A stretch of DNA of 9,008 bases from Patescibacteria group bacterium (lineage in GTDB: Bacteria; Patescibacteriota; Gracilibacteria; UBA1369; PNNO01), in assembly GCA_018821175.1 (NCBI GenBank), contig JAHJMX010000101.1, forward strand, positions 1 through 9,008, in the 5' to 3' direction. The notes under the pieces are model-generated. The model searched no databases, had not been told where the DNA came from, and was given only the letters and a program-made list of their open reading frames with translations. Shown here one piece after another: positions 1 to 5,931 of this stretch; position 1 is the stretch's first letter; each line of letters opens with the position of its first letter. The position numbers were made by a program, and so were the translations under genes.

Positions 1-2
1 AG

Positions 3-32
3 ACTGCAAAAAAAAGTGGAAAAGCGGCATAA
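3..32 (+). CDS. possible 3' end of an upstream gene (fragment)
   Basis: One reading of the left edge is a lysine- and alanine-rich C-terminal tail (TAKKSGKAA) ending in TAA at 30-32, 22 bases before the aroC start. The other two frames also close within the first 43 bases (TAA at 37-39, TGA at 41-43) and also give basic tails, so the frame cannot be fixed from the window. I prefer this frame because its stop matches the TAA habit of the other genes and it ends in alanine as aroC and ruvA do. Both reasons are weak. No function can be assigned to about nine residues. Confidence 0.25.
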   Translation, partial: TAKKSGKAA

Positions 33-34
33 AT

Positions 35-40
35 TATAAT
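35..40 (+). promoter_or_regulatory. possible -10 box before aroC
   Basis: A perfect TATAAT lies 14 bases before the chosen aroC ATG. Transcription would then start around 46-48 and leave a leader of only 7-9 bases. No TG extension precedes it and no TTGACA-like -35 is visible at the right distance. The region is A/T-rich, so a chance match is quite possible, and aroC may instead be read through from upstream. Confidence 0.3.
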
Positions 41-54
41 TGATAAAAAACGAT

Positions 55-1122
55 ATGCCTGGTAACACATTCGGCAAAGTTTTCAAAGTCACAACCTGGG
101 GAGAATCTCATGGTAAGGCTATAGGAGCAATTGTCGATGGATGTATACCAGGTATTTCTTTGTGCGAAGAAGATATCCAAACTGAACTAGATTTACGAAA
201 ACCTAATAATTCAAATTTTGGAACATCACGACAGGAAGATGATGTGGTCGAAATTTTATCAGGTGTTTTTGATGGAAAAACAACAGGAACTCCTATTTCA
301 ATGCTTGTCTGGAATCAAGACGCAAAATCAGAAGATTATTCAAAGATTAAAGATATTTTCAGACCAGGACATGCTGATTTTACTTATGAAACTAAATATG
401 GAATTAGGGATTATCGAGGAGGAGGAAGAAGTTCTGGACGTGAAACAATTGGCAGAGTAATGGCAGGTGCAATTGCAAAAAAAATACTCAAAGAATACAA
501 AATTAAAATTATTGGCCACACATTGCAAATTGGACCTTATAAAGCTACGACTTTTTGCTCAAAGCAGATCATGAAAAATGACATCAGGTGCGCTGATAAA
601 AATATCGCGCCTCAAATGATTGAATATATTGAGAAAATAAGAAAAGATGGAGATTCAGTTGGTGGAATTATAGAAATTATTGTAAAAAACATGATTTGCG
701 GACTTGGAGAGCCAGTTTTTGATAAACTGAGTGCAAATCTTGCAAAAGCTTTAATGTCGATTGGATCTGTAAAAGGGTTTGAAATTGGATTAGGTTTTAA
801 TTCTGCTGAAATGCTGGGTAGCGAAAATAATGATGAATTTTATATAGATAAGAACAAAAATATAGGAACAAAAACCAATAATTCAGGTGGAATTCTTGGT
901 GGCATTTCAAATGGGGAAAATCTTGTATTGAAAATAGCAGTAAAACCAACGGCGACAATAAATAAAACACAAAAAACTGTTAATAAAAATAAAAGCGAAA
1001 AGGAAATTAATGTTATTGGAAGACATGATGCATGCATAGTCCCACGGTTGATTCCAGTAGCGGAAAGCATGGTAGCAATAACTTTAATGGATCATTTATT
1101 AATGCAAAAAACAATCGCTTAA
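55..1122 (+). CDS. aroC: chorismate synthase
   Basis: This enzyme converts 5-enolpyruvylshikimate-3-phosphate to chorismate, the last shikimate-pathway step and branch point to aromatic amino acids and folate. It is cytosolic and needs reduced FMN. The 355-residue protein is full length and has the family signatures: N-terminal GNTFGKVFKVTTWGESHG with His19, RPGHAD at 103-108 with His106, the RGGGRSSGRET block at 121-131, NNSGGILGG at 275-283, and GRHD at 322-325 followed by the PRLIPVAESM segment. These include the two histidines and the aspartate implicated in catalysis. A TTG at 40 would add five residues, but family members begin M-x-GNTFG, so ATG at 55 is the better start. There is no Shine-Dalgarno sequence. 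Its TAA is 3 bases before tgt, so the two are probably co-transcribed. No other shikimate gene is in view. Confidence 0.97.
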   Translation: MPGNTFGKVFKVTTWGESHGKAIGAIVDGCIPGISLCEEDIQTELDLRKPNNSNFGTSRQEDDVVEILSGVFDGKTTGTPISMLVWNQDAKSEDYSKIKDIFRPGHADFTYETKYGIRDYRGGGRSSGRETIGRVMAGAIAKKILKEYKIKIIGHTLQIGPYKATTFCSKQIMKNDIRCADKNIAPQMIEYIEKIRKDGDSVGGIIEIIVKNMICGLGEPVFDKLSANLAKALMSIGSVKGFEIGLGFNSAEMLGSENNDEFYIDKNKNIGTKTNNSGGILGGISNGENLVLKIAVKPTATINKTQKTVNKNKSEKEINVIGRHDACIVPRLIPVAESMVAITLMDHLLMQKTIA

Positions 1123-1125
1123 AAC

Positions 1126-2298
1126 ATGGAAGGATTCAAGTACACAATAAAATGCAAAGATAAAAATACAAACGCTCGAACGAGTGTTTTTTCAACACCA
1201 CACGGAGACATTAAATGCCCGATTTTTATGCCAGTTGGAACAAAAGCAACAGTGAAAACTTTGAGTCCTGATGAAATAAAAGAGACAGGCGCAGATATTA
1301 TTTTGGCAAATAATTACCACCTATTTTTACGTCCTGGAACAAAGTTCATTGAAAAAATGGGAGGGCTTCATAAATGGATGAATTGGGACAAACCTATACT
1401 GACAGATTCTGGTGGATTCCAAGTTTTTTCGCTTGCAAAGGAGAAAAGATTCACAAAAGACACAACGAAAAAACTTGTAAAAATCAAAGAAGATGGTGTT
1501 GAGTTTAGTTCGCATATTGATGGATCAAAACATTTCTTCACGCCAGAAAATGTTATGCAAATGCAATCAGAAATTGGAGCAGATATTATTATGGCTTTTG
1601 ATGAATGTGCAGACGCTGGCTCAAATCATACGTATGCAGAATCTGCTATGGATAGAACGCACAGATGGGCAAAAAGATGTGTCAAAGAATACAATAAAAT
1701 TCAAAAAAACCGAAAGAATAAACAAGCTCTATTCCCTATTATACAAGGAGGGATCCATGATGATTTGCGTATAAATTCCACTAAATTTATGGCAAAATTA
1801 GATCTTCCTGGAATTGCAATCGGAGGCCTATCTGTTGGAGAAACGAAGAAGGAAATGTATCACATTTTAGATGTTATAAAAAATCATTTACCGGATGATC
1901 GCCCAAGATATTTGATGGGCGTTGGATCTCCAGATGATTTACTTGAAGGCGTTGAAAGAGGAATTGATATGTTTGACTGTGTAATGGCTACCCGAAATGC
2001 TAGACATGGCTCTTTCTGGACAAATGATGGCAAAAGTCAAATTAAAAATTCTGCGTATAAGGAGAGTCAATCTACTCTAATGAAAGGATGTAAATGTTAT
2101 TCATGCAAAAATTTTAGTGCTAGTTACATAAGACATTTGTTTATCGAGAAAGAAATGCTCGGCCTCAGATTACTTACAATCCACAACGTTCATTTCCTGA
2201 TCGATTTAATGAAAAAAATCCGTGAAAATATTGAAAAAGGTACATTTAGTAAATTCAAAAAAACTTTCTTGAAAAAATTCATGAAAAATAATAACTAA
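1126..2298 (+). CDS. tgt: tRNA-guanine(34) transglycosylase
   Basis: Tgt swaps guanine 34 in the anticodon of GUN tRNAs (Asp, Asn, His, Tyr) for preQ1, the committed step of queuosine insertion. The 390 residues form the usual TIM-barrel enzyme. LTDSGGFQVFSL at 92-103 carries the general acid/base Asp94, and FDEC at 158-161 gives Asp159 and Cys161, the cysteine typical of preQ1-using bacterial enzymes rather than queuine-using eukaryotic ones. Gln207 and GGL at 233-235 line the base pocket. GIDMFDC at 279-285 holds the nucleophile, Asp284 by offset from the Zymomonas mobilis enzyme. Zinc is bound by Cys322, Cys324, Cys327 and, by spacing, His353. The last 20 or so residues are unusually lysine-rich and make it slightly longer than the common 370-380. 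It starts 3 bases after aroC with no Shine-Dalgarno sequence. The preQ1 pathway and QueA are not in view. Confidence 0.96.
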   Translation: MEGFKYTIKCKDKNTNARTSVFSTPHGDIKCPIFMPVGTKATVKTLSPDEIKETGADIILANNYHLFLRPGTKFIEKMGGLHKWMNWDKPILTDSGGFQVFSLAKEKRFTKDTTKKLVKIKEDGVEFSSHIDGSKHFFTPENVMQMQSEIGADIIMAFDECADAGSNHTYAESAMDRTHRWAKRCVKEYNKIQKNRKNKQALFPIIQGGIHDDLRINSTKFMAKLDLPGIAIGGLSVGETKKEMYHILDVIKNHLPDDRPRYLMGVGSPDDLLEGVERGIDMFDCVMATRNARHGSFWTNDGKSQIKNSAYKESQSTLMKGCKCYSCKNFSASYIRHLFIEKEMLGLRLLTIHNVHFLIDLMKKIRENIEKGTFSKFKKTFLKKFMKNNN

Positions 2299-2309
2299 CT
2301 TTATATATT

Positions 2310-2876
2310 ATGGAAGAAAAAGGAATCGTTAATTATTTGTTTGAGCTTGGAATGCTTAAAAAATTATTCCACAATGGGCCACAAGTCGTAGGTGTAAATC
2401 ACCCAGATACAATCTCAGAGCATTGCCATAGAGCTGCCGTTATTGGTTTTATCCTGGGAGAAATGGAAGGAGTTAACAGTGAAAAAGTTGCAACAATGTT
2501 GATTTTTCATGATGGCCCTGAAGCGCGAATTGGTGACCACAACAAAATTGCTCAAAGATATATCGACAATGTTGAAATTGAGAAAAAAGTTATCGAAGAA
2601 CAGGTTGTAGATTTACCAAAAGAAATTGGCGAAAAAATTAAAAATTATTGGTTTTCGCAAGAGAACAAAGATACCCCTGAAGGAAGAGTTGCATACGATG
2701 CAGATATTCTTGAAACAGCCCTTCAGGCAAAAGAATATTTAGATCTTGGATATGGAACTGAAGGTTGGATTGAAAATGTAAAGCAAAACGCAAAAACAGA
2801 GAGTGCTAAAAAGCTTATTGCTGAAATTGAAAAAACTAAATTTACCGATTGGTGGAAAGGCTTGAAAAAGCTTTAA
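2310..2876 (+). CDS. HD-domain phosphohydrolase, YfbR/HDDC2-like
   Basis: This is a 188-residue, all-helical metal-dependent phosphohydrolase of the HD superfamily. The metal-binding set is visible: SEHCHR at 36-41 (first histidine His38), FHDGPEARIGD at 66-76 (His67-Asp68 with Glu71 in the catalytic position), and a distal aspartate in AYDADILETALQAKEY (Asp132, less likely Asp130). The ISEH, HDxxEAxxGD and DADxLE pattern fits the YfbR/HDDC2 group, whose studied members are 5'-deoxynucleotidases acting on deoxynucleoside monophosphates. The true substrate here cannot be read from sequence, so no symbol is given. There is no signal peptide or membrane segment, so it is probably cytosolic. It begins 11 bases after tgt with no Shine-Dalgarno sequence and is probably the last gene of the aroC-tgt transcript, because a promoter follows it. 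Confidence 0.88.
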   Translation: MEEKGIVNYLFELGMLKKLFHNGPQVVGVNHPDTISEHCHRAAVIGFILGEMEGVNSEKVATMLIFHDGPEARIGDHNKIAQRYIDNVEIEKKVIEEQVVDLPKEIGEKIKNYWFSQENKDTPEGRVAYDADILETALQAKEYLDLGYGTEGWIENVKQNAKTESAKKLIAEIEKTKFTDWWKGLKKL

Positions 2877-2903
2877 AGTAAACTTACTTAGAGCTATCAA
2901 GCA

Positions 2904-2912
2904 TGCTATACT
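2904..2912 (+). promoter_or_regulatory. extended -10 promoter for ruvA and following genes
   Basis: TGCTATACT matches the extended -10 pattern TGnTATAAT with one mismatch. It lies in the 59-base gap before ruvA, and start of transcription near 2918-2920 would give a leader of about 17 bases. The hexamer 17 bases upstream (TTACTT, 2884-2889) matches TTGACA poorly, which an extended -10 can tolerate. The same TGCTATA core occurs before pyk, which supports both. It would drive ruvA, the M24 peptidase, purQ-purS and glmS. Confidence 0.6.
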
Positions 2913-2935
2913 AGTCACGAAATAACTCAAAAAAA

Positions 2936-3508
2936 ATGATCGCATATTTAGAAGGAGAGGTTCAGAAAAAATTATCAAACGCTATCATAATAAACACTGG
3001 TGGTGTTGGGTATTTAGTGCATGTAAATAAAAATTTCTTGAATGAATGTGAAGAAAATATGAGGATTGAAGCATATACTCATACATCAGTCCGTGAAAAC
3101 GACATTAGTATATTTGGTTTTCAAAATATACCTGAACTTGAAATGTTCAAATTACTAATTTCGGTCTCTGGAATTGGACCAAAAACTGGTCTTGAGATTT
3201 TAAATAATAAAGTCGCTTCACTGAAATATGCAATTGCGAATGGTGACATAGATTTACTTGTACAAACACCTGGAATCGGAAAGAAAACTGCAGAAAGAGT
3301 TATATTGGATTTACAAGGGAAAATAACTGACGCGATACAAAAACCTGGAGATTACATTGAAAATATTAAAGATGTAAACGAAGATGCCATCAATGCTCTT
3401 GAAAATCTTGGATATAGAAAACATCAAATCATACAAACTCTCAAAAAATTACCGGAAAACATTAAAGATCCTGAAGAAATCATTAGATATTTCTTGCAAA
3501 ACGCTTAA
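2936..3508 (+). CDS. ruvA: Holliday junction branch migration protein RuvA
   Basis: RuvA binds four-way DNA junctions as a tetramer and loads the RuvB motor for branch migration in recombination and repair. The 190 residues show the three known domains. An N-terminal OB fold (about 1-62) opens with MIAYLEGEV and closes with VRENDISIFGF. A double helix-hairpin-helix domain (about 64-138) has VSGIGPKTG at 77-85 and TPGIGKKTAERVILDLQGK from 111. A C-terminal RuvB-binding domain (about 147-190) contains the typical DAINALENLGY segment. In the acidic pin, Escherichia coli has Glu55-Asp56, while this protein reads Glu54-Asn55-Asp56, so the second acidic position appears to be Asn. Neither ruvB nor ruvC is adjacent. 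It has its own promoter, no Shine-Dalgarno sequence, and an A-run directly before ATG. The next gene starts 10 bases after its stop. Confidence 0.96.
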   Translation: MIAYLEGEVQKKLSNAIIINTGGVGYLVHVNKNFLNECEENMRIEAYTHTSVRENDISIFGFQNIPELEMFKLLISVSGIGPKTGLEILNNKVASLKYAIANGDIDLLVQTPGIGKKTAERVILDLQGKITDAIQKPGDYIENIKDVNEDAINALENLGYRKHQIIQTLKKLPENIKDPEEIIRYFLQNA

Positions 3509-3518
3509 ATTAAATAAA

Positions 3519-4586
3519 ATGCTTGAAAAAATTAGAAATAAATTTTCTGGCTTTAAAGCTCTTTTCATTAGCGATCCAATTAATATTAGATATCTAACAG
3601 GATTCATTGGAACCCATGGACTAAGCCTAATAACAAAGCGTAAAGCATACTTTTTTACAGATTCCAGGTATATCGAATATGCAAAAAAAATCGTTCCAAA
3701 AGAATTCCAAATTATACAACTAGATAAGAAGTGGAAAAAAGATTGGCCAGGACTTTTGAAAAAATTACGAATTGATTCAATTGGTTTCGAAGAAGACTTT
3801 TTAACGGTTTCTAAACTTGCTGGCCTAAAGAAAATTTCAAAAGGAGTTAATTTTAAGAAAGCAGGTGGAATTATTGAAAATATTCGACAAATCAAATCAA
3901 AACAAGAGCTAATTTTGACAAAAAAATCACAAGAAATTAATGAAAAAATTCTTGAAGATATAAAACACTTCATCAGAAAAGGCATAACCGAGAAGGACCT
4001 TGAATGGTTTATTTTAACAAAAACAAGAGAGTATGGATGCGAAGGCCCAGCATTCAATCCTATCATAGCATTTGGGAATAATAGCTCGATCCCACATCAT
4101 CAAAACTCAGATCGTAAACTCAAAAAAGGCGATGTTGTTTTAATCGATATGGGCACAAAATATCATGGATATTGCAGCGATATGACTCGTACATTCTTTA
4201 CCAAAAACCCTTCACCCCTTCAAACAGAAGTTTATGAGATTGTTTTGTCTGCACAAAAAGCAGCTATAAAAGAATTGAGGGATCAAGCTAGTATTTTCAG
4301 AGTTAACAAAGCTGCCAGAAATATAATCGATGATGCTGGATATAAAGATAATTTTCAACACGGGCTTGGACATGGGACAGGACTCAATATACATGAACTT
4401 CCAAATCTTGGAGCAGAAAAAGATGCCAAACTGCAACAAAATATGATTACGACAATAGAACCTGGCATATATATCGAAAATAATTTTGGAATTCGCATAG
4501 AAGATATGGTAATAATATCTCGTAATGGAAGTATCAATATTACTAACGCAAAAAAAGAGCTTGCTGATGCGATAATTAAGATTTAA
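3519..4586 (+). CDS. M24B metallopeptidase, Xaa-Pro aminopeptidase type
   Basis: This is a 355-residue cytosolic aminopeptidase of the pita-bread (M24B) fold, which in this family removes N-terminal residues preceding proline. Residues 1 to about 125 form the creatinase-like N-terminal domain, with the typical NIRYLTGFIGTHG and FFTDSRYIEYA segments. The catalytic domain follows and has all five dinuclear-metal ligands: Asp210 (LIDMG), Asp221 (CSDMTRTF), His285 (HGLGHGTGL), Glu314 (TIEPGIYI) and Glu328 (IRIEDM). His193-His194 and His281 match other conserved active-site histidines. The frame stays open upstream to an ATG at 3384, but that start would overlap ruvA by 125 bases and add 45 unrelated residues. 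ATG at 3519, 10 bases after the ruvA stop, gives the usual family length. The specific type (PepP, PepQ or YpdF-like) cannot be settled, so no symbol is given. Confidence 0.92.
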   Translation: MLEKIRNKFSGFKALFISDPINIRYLTGFIGTHGLSLITKRKAYFFTDSRYIEYAKKIVPKEFQIIQLDKKWKKDWPGLLKKLRIDSIGFEEDFLTVSKLAGLKKISKGVNFKKAGGIIENIRQIKSKQELILTKKSQEINEKILEDIKHFIRKGITEKDLEWFILTKTREYGCEGPAFNPIIAFGNNSSIPHHQNSDRKLKKGDVVLIDMGTKYHGYCSDMTRTFFTKNPSPLQTEVYEIVLSAQKAAIKELRDQASIFRVNKAARNIIDDAGYKDNFQHGLGHGTGLNIHELPNLGAEKDAKLQQNMITTIEPGIYIENNFGIRIEDMVIISRNGSINITNAKKELADAIIKI

Positions 4587-4598
4587 AAACACTGAAAA

Positions 4599-5909
4599 AT
4601 GACTCCAAAAATAGCTGTAATTTTATTCCCTGGGACAAACTGTGAACTAGAGGCAATTAGAGCTCTAGGGAGATCTGGAATGGACACTCAGTTAATAAGA
4701 TGGAATGAGGAAGTTGATTATTCAAAATTTGATGGATTCTTTATTCCTGGAGGTTTTTCTTATGAAGACAGAGGCCGCAGCGGGATAATAGCTTCAAAAA
4801 ATACTTTACTTAAAAAAATCAAAGAAGAATCAGGAAAAGGAAAACCAGTAATTGGAATTTGCAATGGAGCTCAAATTTTACTTGAAGCAAAATTAATCCC
4901 AAATCTTGATTCATCACACGTCGAAATGGCTCTTGCAGAAAACAAAAGACAAGATGAAAATGGGAACATTTTGGGGACTGGATTTTATAATGACTGGGTT
5001 TATATCAAAACTCCCGCAACAAAAGGCAGATCAGCTTTTAATAATTTTGGACATGACCATATTATGAAAATTCCCGTTGCGCATGGAGAAGGAAGATTCA
5101 CTACAATTGACGAAGAACTCTTGAATGTACTTGAACAAAATGAACAAACTTTATTCAAATATTGTGATAAAAATGGAGAAATTATAAACAAATTCCCAAT
5201 TAATCCAAACGGCGCACTTTTAAACTTGGCTGGAGTTTGTAATACTGACGGTAACGTACTTTCCCTTATGCCTCATCCAGAAAGAACAAAAAATGGACAA
5301 GCAATTTTTGATTCAATGAATGATTATATTACTAAAACTTATACTTTAGTAAACCCCGAAGGACTTGTAAAAAGAAGAGAATCTAATGTTAAGAATAAAA
5401 TTCAATCCCCTGTTCCATATCAAATTGAAATTTATGTTGATAAGATAATTACAGATAATGAAGAACGAACTATGGAACAAGCAATCCGCAATATGGGTTT
5501 CTTAAATGCTAAATTAAAAAAACAAATTTATTTCGGAATTAAAGTTGAAAATGGAAAAGATTTAATCCAAATTGCAAAAGATTTAATTGCTACCGGTGAA
5601 ATAGTTAATCTCGCAAAAGAAATACCAACAATTATTATTAGCGGAAAACCTTATTCTTATGATTCTTTTAGCGGGATTACTGAAATCAAAACAATCAATC
5701 AAGGAGTAGGATATATAACAGTAGATAAAGAAAACACCTCAGGAAAAGATACATTCCAGAAAATCACTAATCACTTTAAAATTGGTGGAATACAAGATAT
5801 AGTTTATGGGAAAAAATGGTCATTGAATTCAGACGAGGAAGAATCACTTGAAATAGTTCAAACTCAAATCTTCCACAATCCAAACTCAATAGACATCTTC
5901 AAAGTTTAA
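4599..5909 (+). CDS. purQ: PurQ-PurS fusion, FGAM synthase glutaminase
   Basis: In purine synthesis, formylglycinamidine ribonucleotide synthase takes ammonia from glutamine through PurQ and passes it to PurL, with PurS bridging the two. Residues 1 to about 250 are a class I amidotransferase of the PurQ type: PGTNCE at 11-16, PGGFSYEDRGRSG at 50-62, the nucleophile Cys88 in GICNGAQ, PVAHGEGRF at 159-167, and the His226/Glu228 pair in MPHPERT. This is the longer PurQ form. After a charged linker (about 250-272), residues 273-347 show a PurS pattern (strand, helix, strand, helix, strand). Residues 360-436 repeat a similar pattern ending in FHNPNSIDIF, so a second PurS-like unit is likely. No in-frame ATG at the join suggests a separate PurS start. 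Free PurQ is about 210-260 residues and PurS about 80. The cognate PurL is not in the window. It lies 12 bases after the peptidase gene with no Shine-Dalgarno sequence. Confidence 0.9.
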   Translation: MTPKIAVILFPGTNCELEAIRALGRSGMDTQLIRWNEEVDYSKFDGFFIPGGFSYEDRGRSGIIASKNTLLKKIKEESGKGKPVIGICNGAQILLEAKLIPNLDSSHVEMALAENKRQDENGNILGTGFYNDWVYIKTPATKGRSAFNNFGHDHIMKIPVAHGEGRFTTIDEELLNVLEQNEQTLFKYCDKNGEIINKFPINPNGALLNLAGVCNTDGNVLSLMPHPERTKNGQAIFDSMNDYITKTYTLVNPEGLVKRRESNVKNKIQSPVPYQIEIYVDKIITDNEERTMEQAIRNMGFLNAKLKKQIYFGIKVENGKDLIQIAKDLIATGEIVNLAKEIPTIIISGKPYSYDSFSGITEIKTINQGVGYITVDKENTSGKDTFQKITNHFKIGGIQDIVYGKKWSLNSDEEESLEIVQTQIFHNPNSIDIFKV

Positions 5910-5931
5910 ACAAAATAATTACTTATTTAAT

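Noticed and set aside
40..54. TTG at 40 as the aroC start
   Set aside because: It would add MIKND ahead of the family's M-x-GNTFG beginning; ATG at 55 gives the standard N-terminus.
3384..3518. N-terminal extension of the M24 peptidase from ATG at 3384
   Set aside because: It overlaps ruvA deeply in another frame and adds 45 residues without family similarity; ATG at 3519 fits the family and the gene spacing.
3449..4066. A 205-residue open frame on the minus strand opposite the peptidase gene
   Set aside because: It lies opposite ruvA and a clearly conserved M24 gene, has no recognisable motif, and is rich in Phe, Ile and Ser as expected for the reverse of A-rich coding DNA.
5910..5931. A glmS ribozyme or riboswitch before glmS
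   Set aside because: The spacer is only 22 bases and the preceding sequence codes for the purine fusion protein, leaving no room for the known ribozyme of well over 100 bases.
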